DNA from: Sphingobacteriaceae bacterium | Lineage (GTDB): Bacteria > Bacteroidota > Bacteroidia > Sphingobacteriales > Sphingobacteriaceae | Length of the DNA: 44,553 bases | Direction of reading: 5' to 3' | NCBI GenBank assembly: GCA_947479815.1 | Contig: CANKAT010000019.1 | Location: 1 to 44,553, forward strand | Part shown: positions 14,772 to 23,592 of the stretch, in pieces | Layout of the letters: every line of letters begins with the position of its first letter | How positions within the stretch are numbered: position 1 is the first letter of the stretch | Translations under genes and position numbers: made by a program | The notes under the pieces: model-generated | The model's database searches: none | What the model was told of the DNA's origin: nothing | What the model saw: the letters and a program-made list of their open reading frames with translations, nothing else

Positions 14772-15094
14772 GAAAATATAATCTTCAATAATGTTCAATT
14801 GAAAGGATCCCGAATAATGATTAGTTAAAAATCAATAATAAGCTAACTATGACCAATAGAAAAGTTTATTTATCAGTACTGAAATGGTTGATTTATAAAA
14901 GTCATTTGATTTCTATAAGGCTGTAGAACTGTGGATTAAAATCTTCCATTCATTCGCCTTAATCTCCTAATATACCTAAATAGCTGATCTTAGTACTAGA
15001 ATCCGATAAACAAACATGGAAGTTTAATATCGGTATGAAAATGAAATTAAAAATGGGGTATTTTTAATCACAATTCATTAAAAACGAATACCAT
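14772..15094. other. Intergenic spacer, no gene seen
   Basis: AT-rich spacer upstream of the Nramp-type gene (minus strand) and downstream of the second PQQ dehydrogenase. It must hold the promoter of the transporter, but no clear TAnnTTTG box, hairpin or coding frame was found. No repeat was seen. Confidence 0.6.
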
Positions 15095-16603
15095 TTATTT
15101 ATTCAAAGATGCCCTAACCTGCTTAACTAGCTCTGGCTTAATTGGAACTGCATGGCTCGATCCCATGGAACGTATATAAGTTAAAATATCCAAGAGATCT
15201 TCATCTTTCATAAAAGCGAAAGAGGGCATAACTGAATCATAGATAACTCCATTAATAGTTGCCGGACCGGTTGAACCTATCAAAATCTTTTTAATCAGCT
15301 CTTTTGGATTAAGAACCACGGTTTGTGAATTTTGTAAGGAGGGAAAAGTACCCTTAACACCTAAACCATTTTCCTTATGGCATGAGGCACAATATTGAAG
15401 ATATAAGGTTTCAGCTTTTGAACCTGCCGCCATCGAAGAAAGTGAATTTTGAGGATCAGATTTACTTAGATTGGAGATCTTAATTATTCGATCATCTTCA
15501 GGCCTAGGAAAACCTGCTACCGGATTCCAGTCGCGGTTACTCGTTGCTAGGTAAATATCGCCAGCAGGAGAAACACATAGATCTCTGATCCTACCAAATT
15601 TGTTTTCGAAATAGATATCTTCAGTAAGTATTTTTTTACCCTGAGCATCCAATTTAAGTGCTCTTAAGCTCTTCCCTTTTAAGGAAACCAGTAAGAGTGA
15701 ATTCTTTAATCCCGGAATCTTATCTGAAGCATAATAATCAAGACCCGCAGGACCAATGGTGGGAGTCCAAGCTTTTAATGGGTCAACTGTACTATTCAAG
15801 CCCTTGAATGAAGTTTCGGCATCACTTTCTGCAATACCCTGAACTGTAGGCCAGCCATAATTTCTGTTTTTACTAATTAGATTTACCTCATCATCATTGG
15901 TGTCGCCATGTTCTGAGGTATAGAGTTGGCCACTTTTTGAGAATGCCATTCCCTGTATATTGCGGAAGCCCCATGCCCAAACAGGATTTCCCTTCATTGG
16001 ATTATCAGCAGGGACAGAACCATCAATATTCATTCTTAAAATCTTGCCATTAGGTGTTTTAGGATCCTGAGAATCAACCAGACTCATGGCATCGCCGGTA
16101 GCCCAATAAACCAAACCATCGTTAACTACAATTCTTGATCCATTATGGCCTAAAGCAGCCGGAATTTCCATCAGTACCATTGGACTCAATAGTGTATCTT
16201 TTTGCCAGGTATAACGAACCAAACGAGAATATTTCTTATTGTTTTTTTCAATGGTATAATCCAAAAAAACGTATGGATTTTTCTTCATGTCGGAATGAAG
16301 CGCCATACCAAGCAGACCACTTGTACGCAACTGCCAAACATCAGTTAGCTTAAGTAAAATTTCCTTACTTCCTGTAATTGGGTCTATCCTACTAATCAGA
16401 CCTTGTTGTTCAGCAATCCATATCTTATTATCCGGACCCCAAGCAATTTCCCAAGGCACATTCAAGTTTTGCGCTACTGTTTTCACCACTGTACTTTCCT
16501 GCCTTGTATTAATTGGCTGATCCTTAATAAAGCTTTTAGGAAGCACAAAAAAGTATCCGAGAATTCCAATAGCTAAAATAAAATTGATTAGGATATACTT
16601 CAT
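15095..16603 (-). CDS. PQQ-type sugar dehydrogenase fused to cytochrome c (second copy)
   Basis: 502-residue exported quinoprotein. An N-terminal signal or anchor spans residues about 2-20 (YILINFILAIGILGYFFVLP). The glucose/sorbosone-dehydrogenase propeller covers about 40-375: LNVPWEIAWGPDNKIWIAEQ, GLLGMALHSD, ALGHNGSRIVVNDGLVYWATG, NPVWAWGFRNIQGMAF, LYTSEHGDTNDDEVN and NYGWPTVQG. This is closer to classical Asd/soluble glucose dehydrogenase than the 4617-6389 protein. A cytochrome c domain follows, with C405-A-S-C408-H409 and a likely axial Met in SVMPSF. It probably oxidises an aldose and feeds the periplasmic electron chain. Single gene; no PQQ biosynthesis genes are in the window. Substrate unknown. 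Confidence 0.92.
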   Translation of the reverse strand: MKYILINFILAIGILGYFFVLPKSFIKDQPINTRQESTVVKTVAQNLNVPWEIAWGPDNKIWIAEQQGLISRIDPITGSKEILLKLTDVWQLRTSGLLGMALHSDMKKNPYVFLDYTIEKNNKKYSRLVRYTWQKDTLLSPMVLMEIPAALGHNGSRIVVNDGLVYWATGDAMSLVDSQDPKTPNGKILRMNIDGSVPADNPMKGNPVWAWGFRNIQGMAFSKSGQLYTSEHGDTNDDEVNLISKNRNYGWPTVQGIAESDAETSFKGLNSTVDPLKAWTPTIGPAGLDYYASDKIPGLKNSLLLVSLKGKSLRALKLDAQGKKILTEDIYFENKFGRIRDLCVSPAGDIYLATSNRDWNPVAGFPRPEDDRIIKISNLSKSDPQNSLSSMAAGSKAETLYLQYCASCHKENGLGVKGTFPSLQNSQTVVLNPKELIKKILIGSTGPATINGVIYDSVMPSFAFMKDEDLLDILTYIRSMGSSHAVPIKPELVKQVRASLNK

Positions 16604-16955
16604 GATTTAGTGGATGTAAAAATTTAATAGCTAAGTAAGAAAAAAACAACTTAGAACTGAAATTTAATACTAAAAAATTAGGTTTATAAAAAAATACAAA
16701 GCCTAAACATAAGCCGCCAGTTTATTAAGGAATTGTTATTTATTGATTATTAAATTAAAAATTTCTTTATTCAATTAAAAAAAAAGAAGATAAATCCTAT
16801 CTTGAAAAATAAATAGTATTTTAACTAGATAAAAATTAAGAAAATAAACAGATTTTGAGCTTTGATTTATTAAAAAATTGTCTTCTGTTTCCTTTTAAAA
16901 AAAATAAATTTTTATTACTATTACTACTAATTATAACAAAACATTTGAGTCTTTA
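16604..16955. other. Divergent AT-rich spacer
   Basis: 352 bases, about 80% A/T by eye, between the divergent PQQ dehydrogenase and DUF1800 genes. It contains long A and T runs and should hold promoters for both, but no clear TAnnTTTG box at a suitable distance was identified. No coding frame or inverted repeat worth naming. Confidence 0.6.
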
Positions 16956-18587
16956 ATGGATAGACGTAGTTTCATTATCGCCAATACTCATACAAAATCT
17001 CCTGAATTTAGAACAAATGCTGGATTATCTCCTTATTCTCCTCCTATTGGTAACGCTGAACTGATTCATCTATTGAGGCGAGTGCTTTTTGGTGTAAAAC
17101 CTGCTGACATCTCCAAAGTAAAAGGTAAATCTCTGAATGACGTTCTCGATATGCTATTCATTGCAGATCCTACTCCTGATCCTCCAGTTAATAATTACAA
17201 TACTACTTCCTATACCGACCCAGTTGTTCCATTAGGCCAGAGTTGGGTTACAGCTCCTAATGATGGGAACGCTACAGGTTATAGAAATTCATCATTCAAA
17301 TCATGGTGGACTGGACTGATGCTGAATCAGAATACCTCCATTCATGAAAAAATGGTATTATTCTGGCATAATCACTTTGCCACTGAAACTGTTGACATTA
17401 ATGACGCCAGATATTCTTACAAGCATAATGTATTATTGAGGACTTTCGCCCTTGGCAATTTCAAATCCATGGTAAAAGAGATCACCCTTGACCCAGGAAT
17501 GCTAAGGTACCTTAATGGCTATTTGAACAATAAAACCAGCCCTGACGAAAACTACGCAAGAGAATTACAAGAGTTATTTACTCTAGGAAAAGGCCCGAAG
17601 TCAAATTATACTGAAAGTGATGTAAAACAAGCTGCAAAAGTATTGACTGGATATACAGTCAATGCAACAACTATTACTTCTGCCTTTGACTCTACTAAGC
17701 ACGATACCGGAAATAAACAGTTTTCCTCGTTTTACAATAACATAGTAATTACGGGAAAAACAGGTGCTGCGGGTGCTACCGAGTTAGATGAGTTGATCAA
17801 TATGATTTTTCAGCAGCCAGAAACCGCTCTTTATATTTGTCGAAGATTGTATCGATTTTTCGTTTATTATGAAATTGATGAAGCCACAGAAACAAATTTG
17901 ATTGCACCCCTTGCTGCACTTTTCAGAAGTAATAATTATGAAATAAAGCCCGTTTTAAAGGCACTATTCAGTAGTGAACATTTCTATGACCCCGTTAACC
18001 GTGCTTGTATGATCAAGGGGCCTCTTGACTATTGTATCGGATTATGTAGGGAGTTCAATGTAGTTTTTCCGCTTTCAACAGATACAGTGAATCTGTACTA
18101 CATGCATGAGTATATCCGGACACAAGCTTCAAATATGCAGCAAAATCTGGGCGATCCACCAAATGTTGCAGGATGGGCTGCCTATTATCAGGAGCCCCAG
18201 TTTCATAAGTTATGGATCAATGCAGATACGCTACCAAGGCGTAGCCAATTTAGCGATACTATGATTGGAAATGGTTATACCAGAAATGGAAAAAATATAA
18301 CTATTGATATCCTTTCTTTTGTTGACAGTTTATCAAATCCTGCAGACCCAAATATTCTAATAACCGATAGTCTTTCCATAATTTACGCGATCGATATCTC
18401 AAAAGAAGTGCAAGATTTTCTGAAAAGTATACTTCTTTCCGGACAGTCAACTGATTCATATTGGACTGCTGCATGGGTAACTTATAAAGCAAATGTGAAT
18501 AATACAGCTAACAAAACAATTGTACTTACACGCTTAAAGTCTATGTTTAAATACCTTATGAACCTTTCTGAATATCAGCTATCATGA
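16956..18587 (+). CDS. DUF1800 family protein
   Basis: 543 residues, clearly DUF1800. Signatures: ELIHLLRRVLFGVKPADI near the N terminus, WTGLMLNQNTSIHEKMVLFWHNHF, LRTFALGNFKSMVKEITLDP, GMLRYLNG, ENYARELQELFTLG, VKQAAKVLTGYTV, ICRRLYRFFVYYEI and the C-terminal QNLGDPPNVAGWAAY. The function of DUF1800 is unknown. Genes for it are commonly next to DUF1501 genes, as here: the stop overlaps the next ATG by four bases. The N terminus MDRRSFIIA looks like the start of a Tat leader, but no hydrophobic segment follows, so the export route is unclear. The pair is probably one transcriptional unit. Confidence 0.92.
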   Translation: MDRRSFIIANTHTKSPEFRTNAGLSPYSPPIGNAELIHLLRRVLFGVKPADISKVKGKSLNDVLDMLFIADPTPDPPVNNYNTTSYTDPVVPLGQSWVTAPNDGNATGYRNSSFKSWWTGLMLNQNTSIHEKMVLFWHNHFATETVDINDARYSYKHNVLLRTFALGNFKSMVKEITLDPGMLRYLNGYLNNKTSPDENYARELQELFTLGKGPKSNYTESDVKQAAKVLTGYTVNATTITSAFDSTKHDTGNKQFSSFYNNIVITGKTGAAGATELDELINMIFQQPETALYICRRLYRFFVYYEIDEATETNLIAPLAALFRSNNYEIKPVLKALFSSEHFYDPVNRACMIKGPLDYCIGLCREFNVVFPLSTDTVNLYYMHEYIRTQASNMQQNLGDPPNVAGWAAYYQEPQFHKLWINADTLPRRSQFSDTMIGNGYTRNGKNITIDILSFVDSLSNPADPNILITDSLSIIYAIDISKEVQDFLKSILLSGQSTDSYWTAAWVTYKANVNNTANKTIVLTRLKSMFKYLMNLSEYQLS

Positions 18588-20176
18588 AAAGAAGGGATTT
18601 TATAAGACATACAGCACCCGCAGGAATTGTATTTCCCGCACTGATCAATGGATTTACTTTTAAAGCCTTTGCAGAGTCGCCTCTAGTTTCTGCCCTTACA
18701 CAGGCTCCAACAGAAACTGACCATGTATTAGTTATTGTTCAACTAAATGGAGGAAATGATGGACTAAATATGGTTATCCCAATAGACCAATACGATAATC
18801 TAAGCAATGCCCGTTCAAACATCATTATTCCAAGAAATAAAATCTTAAAATTAAACGGTACAAGTTTCACCGGTTTGCATCCTTCAATGACAGGGCTGCA
18901 AACTATGTTTAATGATGAAAAACTAAAGATCGTTCAGTCAGTTGGATATCCACAACCCAATTTTTCACATTTCAGGGCCACAGATATTTGGCTTAGTGCT
19001 TCTGATTCGAATCAAATAATCAATTCAGGATGGGCAGGGCGTTATTTAAATGAAGAATATACTAACTTCCCAACAGGATATCCAAGCAGTGTAATGCCTG
19101 ACCCTCTGGCTATTCAGATTGGATCATTTGTTTCACCTGCTATGCAGGGGCCAGGAGTAAACATGGGAATGGCAATTTCAGACCCTGTTAATTTTTACAA
19201 CCTGATCAATGGAATACAGGGAACGGCCCCAAATACCAGGGGAGGAAAGGAACTAACCTATATACGGCAGATCGCTCAACAAACTCAGCAATATGCCTCG
19301 GTGATCAAAGGAGCAGCAGCAAAAGTAACTAAGCAGTTTTCAGGTTATCCTACAGGGAATAGTCTTGCAGATCAATTGAAAATAGTTGCACGCTTGATTG
19401 CAGGTGGCTTAAAAACAAGGATATACATGGTAAGCCTTGGAGGATTTGACACCCATGCCCAACAGGTTAATTCAAATGCCACTGAAACCGGAACACATGC
19501 AATCTTGATGCAAAAAGTTTCAGAAGGAATCAAAGCATTTATGGATGATCTAGAATTTCTTAATTCAAGTAAAAGGGTAATCGGAATGACCTTTTCTGAA
19601 TTTGGAAGACGGATCAAATCCAATTCGAGCGGAGGTACTGATCATGGAGCAGCAGCTCCCCTATTTGTTTTTGGACATTATGCCCAGAATGATGTATCAG
19701 GTACTAGTCCAATTATTAATTTAACTACTGGCACAGCAGACAATATACCCATGCAATATGATTTTCGATCCATTTATGCAGCAATTTTGCAGCAGTGGTT
19801 CTGTGTTCCTGAAACAACTCTTGAAAATGTTATGCTCAAGAACTTCCAGAATATACCAGTGATTAAAAAGTCAGCTCCCTGCATGTCAAGCAGTCCTGAT
19901 TTAATAATCGCAAATGCTGGAAAAAACATTATCAGCAATTATCCGAATCCTTTCCAAACATCTACCACTATCTCTTATGAAAGTTCAGGTGGACATACCC
20001 TTATACAAGTGTTTAATACAGAAGGCAGATTGATCAAAACACTGGTTGATGCTGTTATAAATTCAGGAAATCACAAGATCACCTTTGAAAATGAAGGATA
20101 TTTACCTGGGGTTTATTATGCAAGGTTACAGAACAATACTATTCAGCAGATCAGAACAATGTTACTGGTCAATTAA
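18584..20176 (+). CDS. DUF1501 family protein with T9SS sorting domain
   Basis: 530 residues. A Tat-like leader (MKRRDFIRHTAPAGIVFP) is followed by a DUF1501 domain (alkaline-phosphatase/sulfatase-like fold) from about 45 to 430: VLVIVQLNGGNDGLNMVIP, LHPSMTGLQTMF, VQSVGYPQPNFSHFRATDIW, VSLGGFDTHAQQ, FSEFGRRIKSNSSGGTDHGA. The last 80 or so residues form a type A type-IX secretion domain: ISNYPNPFQTSTTISYE, LIQVFNTEGRLIKTL, LPGVYYARLQNN and MLLVN. The protein should therefore cross the inner membrane and then be exported to the cell surface through T9SS. Translationally coupled to the DUF1800 gene. The biochemical role of the pair is not known. Confidence 0.93.
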   Translation: MKRRDFIRHTAPAGIVFPALINGFTFKAFAESPLVSALTQAPTETDHVLVIVQLNGGNDGLNMVIPIDQYDNLSNARSNIIIPRNKILKLNGTSFTGLHPSMTGLQTMFNDEKLKIVQSVGYPQPNFSHFRATDIWLSASDSNQIINSGWAGRYLNEEYTNFPTGYPSSVMPDPLAIQIGSFVSPAMQGPGVNMGMAISDPVNFYNLINGIQGTAPNTRGGKELTYIRQIAQQTQQYASVIKGAAAKVTKQFSGYPTGNSLADQLKIVARLIAGGLKTRIYMVSLGGFDTHAQQVNSNATETGTHAILMQKVSEGIKAFMDDLEFLNSSKRVIGMTFSEFGRRIKSNSSGGTDHGAAAPLFVFGHYAQNDVSGTSPIINLTTGTADNIPMQYDFRSIYAAILQQWFCVPETTLENVMLKNFQNIPVIKKSAPCMSSSPDLIIANAGKNIISNYPNPFQTSTTISYESSGGHTLIQVFNTEGRLIKTLVDAVINSGNHKITFENEGYLPGVYYARLQNNTIQQIRTMLLVN

Positions 20177-20292
20177 ACAAGCAAGTATTACCTAATTTTA
20201 AAAAATGTTAAGATCATCAATTTAAAATTATCTAGCTGCTATATTAATAGTTTTAACCAAATAAAAAGAATCAGAAAATATAAGACTATATA

Positions 20293-20967
20293 TCAAAGCA
20301 TTTTTGAATGATTCTGGATATCCGCTTTGCCTTGAATAGCTTTATTTTCATGTAACTTATAATGAAAGCTATCTAATTTCTGCAATAAGTATTGCAGATT
20401 CAATTTTTCTGTTAAACTTAAGTTTCCGCTTACCATTTTTCCTACATCATTCATATCCTCAAAAACTTTATATAAGAGCTGTTTACCTTGATCTGTAATT
20501 GAGATACTCTTAGATCTTTTATCATTAACATCATTCAATTGGGATACTAATCCAGCTTGGATCAAACGACGGATTACCTCAGTGCCTGAGGTTTTCTCTT
20601 GGATATTTCTACTAATCAATTCACTTTTCGAAAGACTGTCATGAGTAAGCAGAATGGCCAGACAAGTAAAATCTTCAGGGCTTTGAAGAGGAGTTCCATC
20701 CAAAGTCTTTTTGATATAAGATTTTGCATAGCGACTCATATAAATAAATAATCGGCCAATCGTATTATCAATCTGGTAGGCCAATTGCGTGGAAGCATCA
20801 TACTTATCACCAAAACGGACATCCGCAGCTGATTCTGAATTATCTTGGGTGAGATGATTGATAAGAAACCCTGAAAACTCAGTCAGGGACAATTCTCTAT
20901 CTGTATTTTCATTTTCAAAATCTTTAACAAGATTAAGAAGCTGATGCATTAGTTTGTAACTTTTCAT
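20293..20967 (-). CDS. MarR-family transcriptional regulator
   Basis: 224-residue predicted DNA-binding protein. Long N- and C-terminal helical segments for dimerisation surround a winged helix at about residues 110-175: FTCLAILLTHDSLSKSELIS, EVIRRLIQAGLVSQLND and the wing DKRSKSISITDQGKQLL, the MarR signature. It is larger than the usual 140-160 residues because of an N-terminal extension of about 60 residues. It is the last gene of the folE - SDR - flavin reductase - FAD operon, 19 bases after the FAD gene stop, so it probably regulates that operon and itself, likely responding to a small hydrophobic or oxidised ligand. The operator is not known; see the repeats near 24268-24295. Confidence 0.85.
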   Translation of the reverse strand: MKSYKLMHQLLNLVKDFENENTDRELSLTEFSGFLINHLTQDNSESAADVRFGDKYDASTQLAYQIDNTIGRLFIYMSRYAKSYIKKTLDGTPLQSPEDFTCLAILLTHDSLSKSELISRNIQEKTSGTEVIRRLIQAGLVSQLNDVNDKRSKSISITDQGKQLLYKVFEDMNDVGKMVSGNLSLTEKLNLQYLLQKLDSFHYKLHENKAIQGKADIQNHSKML

Positions 20968-20986
20968 TTTATATAGGAATAATTTT

Positions 20987-22231
20987 TTACATAGATAGAA
21001 TAGCCTCTGCAGCTAAACGTCCGCTTTTCATAGCAGCATTGATAGATCCATTCAATAAATGATCACCGCAAATAAAAGTAGAGTAATTTATCCTGATTGA
21101 AGGTGAAAGAATATCATTTTTTACATGGCTGTTATCGGGCAAAGCATATGGAATAGTATAGGTTTTAATATGTGCCCAGTTAGAACATTCTGCAAACCAA
21201 AATTTCAACTCTTCTTTTACTTTCAATTCAAGCTCATCTTGTTTTATAAAATGCTCATTACCAGATAGAGAAACAGAAATTAGTGATTTTCCTTCTGGAG
21301 CATAACAGGAAGAAATAGTACTCATGACAGCTAAATTATTTACAAGTCTACCGGGAATAGCATTCAATGCAATCAGGGCCTTTTGATAAGGAGCCTGGTC
21401 TGCTGAAAAATACATACAGGTCACTGATTTTTTCTTGATTAGCCTAGGCTGAAATGGCATCGGTATGCAATCAGCAGTAGTGGCTATTAGAATTGTGGAT
21501 GCCTCATATACATTGCCAGAAGCAGTTTGAACCTTATTTTCATCAATACTTATTGCACGTTCATTTAAGATCAGTTCTTCTGCAGATAGATCAGAAGCGA
21601 GTTGGCGGGAAATCATACCCATACCTTTAGCAGGTATAGCGGTATCTGATTCACTAAACATTTTAAAGACAAACTCAAACATTCGAGAAGAAGTGTCCAG
21701 CTTTTGCTCAAGATAAATTCCAGCCATAAATGGAGTAAAAAAATCAGAAATAATTTTTTCGCTAAATCCAGCTCCCCTAAGGTATTCTAATGTCGTAGTT
21801 TCTTTCTTAGAAAAAATCTGATCAATACTATTACCAGCCAGTTTTAATCGAAGAGATAACAATCTTAATTTATCACTAAGAGTACCAATTGGAGATTTGA
21901 GCGTACGAATCAGAGCGGATGCTTCTCTAAGAGGATCGCCAATTTCATCTATCCCAGCATTAGAAAGAATGATAGACCCCGGGTTGAAAGACCGAAGATC
22001 AAGTGCTTTATAATCAAGAAAATGTTTTGCTTCTGGGTATGCAGTGAGAAAAACTTGAAATCCTCTGTCCAGTAAAAATCCATTGACTTCATCTGTCTTG
22101 ACCCTTCCCCCTGGCCCATCTGAAGCTTCAATAATTTTAACCTTTCGACCTGCAGTCTTCAAGACTCGTGCAGCAGTTAGTCCTGCGAGCCCTGCACCAA
22201 TTATTAAGGTATCAATTTTAGTAGCATTCAA
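20987..22231 (-). CDS. FAD-dependent amine-oxidase/desaturase-like protein
   Basis: 414-residue flavoprotein of the FAD-dependent amine oxidase / phytoene desaturase / protoporphyrinogen oxidase superfamily. The N-terminal dinucleotide fold is IDTLIIGAGLAGLTAARVL, then VKIIEASDGPGGRVKTDEVN, the second classic GGR motif. The C-terminal FAD contact is TFICGDHLLNGSINAAMKSG. The start appears to be TTG at 22231 (NATKIDTL follows); no in-frame ATG precedes the fold and a stop lies upstream. No leader peptide. It begins 30 bases after the flavin reductase stop. The substrate is not predictable. Similar proteins occur in light- or stress-induced clusters of other bacteria together with folE and SDR genes; this is context only. 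Confidence 0.82.
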   Translation of the reverse strand: MNATKIDTLIIGAGLAGLTAARVLKTAGRKVKIIEASDGPGGRVKTDEVNGFLLDRGFQVFLTAYPEAKHFLDYKALDLRSFNPGSIILSNAGIDEIGDPLREASALIRTLKSPIGTLSDKLRLLSLRLKLAGNSIDQIFSKKETTTLEYLRGAGFSEKIISDFFTPFMAGIYLEQKLDTSSRMFEFVFKMFSESDTAIPAKGMGMISRQLASDLSAEELILNERAISIDENKVQTASGNVYEASTILIATTADCIPMPFQPRLIKKKSVTCMYFSADQAPYQKALIALNAIPGRLVNNLAVMSTISSCYAPEGKSLISVSLSGNEHFIKQDELELKVKEELKFWFAECSNWAHIKTYTIPYALPDNSHVKNDILSPSIRINYSTFICGDHLLNGSINAAMKSGRLAAEAILSM

Positions 22232-22261
22232 AACATTTGTTGGATTCTATTATGAACTGAT

Positions 22262-22873
22262 TTAAGCAAATTTAGCATACGGCAATCTACCTAAATGTTT
22301 TGTTTCAAAATAACTATCTAATCCTGCTACTGTAACTGTACCTGCTTTTAGATGATCTACATAACCGTCTAGGGCAACAACATCATCATCCATCAAAACA
22401 TGAACAATTTCACCAATCAGCATCTTTGTATTATTGATTGAAATATCAATGATCTCTCTCATCTCCAAACCAATTTTTATACTTGATTGTGCAACAAATG
22501 GAGCCTCAAAATTATCATAGAAATACTCTTTAAATCCGCAAGATTCAAACTCTGAATGCCCAGAAGGAAATCTGGCACTTGTTTGATGTGCCTGAGGATA
22601 CCATTCAGACAAAACATTATTCAAAGTGTACTGTCCTGTTTGCATGATATTTTTCAATGAATCATGCTCATCCCCATCAGGTCTGAATATCATGCCAAGC
22701 AAAGCAGGACTAGCTCCAAGATGAAAAACTGAATTAAAAAGCCCTAGATTACTAATTCCTGAACCATTGATAGTGCCAAGCATTTGAAGGCACTTATATC
22801 CGGGAAGGCTATTTACAAACGTAGTTTTGTAACGTTTTTCCATAGCTAAAATATGATCTCGACTAAAATTCAT
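22262..22873 (-). CDS. Flavin reductase-like (FMN-binding split barrel) protein
   Basis: 203-residue cytoplasmic protein of the flavin-reductase-like split-barrel family. Key stretches are GISNLGLFNSVFHLGASPAL (flavin-binding strand-loop), LLGMIFRPDGDEHDSLKNIM, YTLNNVLSEW and the C-terminal GRLPYAKFA. The frame extends upstream to 22936 inside the SDR gene, but the ATG at 22873 lies two bases after the SDR stop and starts the real domain (MNFSRDHILAMEKRY), so it is preferred. It may supply reduced flavin to the FAD protein encoded next, or itself be a flavoenzyme. Third gene of the folE operon. Confidence 0.82.
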   Translation of the reverse strand: MNFSRDHILAMEKRYKTTFVNSLPGYKCLQMLGTINGSGISNLGLFNSVFHLGASPALLGMIFRPDGDEHDSLKNIMQTGQYTLNNVLSEWYPQAHQTSARFPSGHSEFESCGFKEYFYDNFEAPFVAQSSIKIGLEMREIIDISINNTKMLIGEIVHVLMDDDVVALDGYVDHLKAGTVTVAGLDSYFETKHLGRLPYAKFA

Positions 22874-22875
22874 CT

Positions 22876-23592
22876 TTAAAGATTTTTTAAATTTCCCATA
22901 CCACCATCTACTCCTAACACCTGACCTGTTATCCAACTACTTTCATCAGTTAATAAAAATGAGATTGCAGACGCTGTATCTTCGGGATTACCAATTCTGC
23001 CCAAGGGATGCCGTTTAGCTGAAGTTTCGTGTTTATCTGGCGTATTAAGAAGGTTTGAAGCCAAAGGAGTATCTGTCAATGATGGTGCAACTACATTCAC
23101 TCGTATATTCTGTGATGCAAATTCTGCTGCCAAAGATAGGGCAAGACCTTCCACACCACTTTTTGCAGCTGCAATACTGGCGTGATAACTCATTCCATTA
23201 CGCGCCGCAACAGAACTAATCAGTACAATAGAAGATGCCTTTGCATTTCTTAATGCACGATAAGACTGCTGAATAGTTTTTACAGCACCAAGCACATTTA
23301 AGCGATATTCTGTAATAAAATCTTCTTCTGTTAAGCGACTGAATGGCTTCAATGTTATGCTTCCAACTGCATATACCAAACCATGTATTTGTTCGGGTAA
23401 AAAATCTACTAGTGATGCTCCATCAGATAAAACATCAAACTTAATATAGTTCACCCCTACTGGCCATTCATCTGATGCAGTTCGGGAAGCAGTATAAATC
23501 TGTGCTCCTTTTGCAGAAAGTGACTTGACGAGTGCTAAACCAATACCAGAGCTTCCTCCAATAATCAGAATATTTTTACCACTCAAACTCAT
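22876..23592 (-). CDS. SDR-family oxidoreductase lacking the usual catalytic Tyr
   Basis: 238-residue short-chain dehydrogenase/reductase. The nucleotide-binding motif GGSSGIG is at residues 12-18, a VGSI stretch at 76-79 corresponds to the NNAG position, and catalytic Ser is 126 or 127 (LISSVAA). The usual Y-x-x-x-K is I140-A-A-A-K144; the nearest Tyr is 136 (SYHASIAAAK). The C terminus ITGQVLGVDGGM is standard. Divergent SDRs with an I-A-A-A-K pattern exist, so this is not unique, but normal Tyr-dependent hydride chemistry is doubtful. The gene overlaps folE by one base and is followed after two bases by the flavin reductase, so co-translation is likely. A pterin or quinonoid substrate would fit the folE link; this is inference. 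Confidence 0.87.
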   Translation of the reverse strand: MSLSGKNILIIGGSSGIGLALVKSLSAKGAQIYTASRTASDEWPVGVNYIKFDVLSDGASLVDFLPEQIHGLVYAVGSITLKPFSRLTEEDFITEYRLNVLGAVKTIQQSYRALRNAKASSIVLISSVAARNGMSYHASIAAAKSGVEGLALSLAAEFASQNIRVNVVAPSLTDTPLASNLLNTPDKHETSAKRHPLGRIGNPEDTASAISFLLTDESSWITGQVLGVDGGMGNLKNL

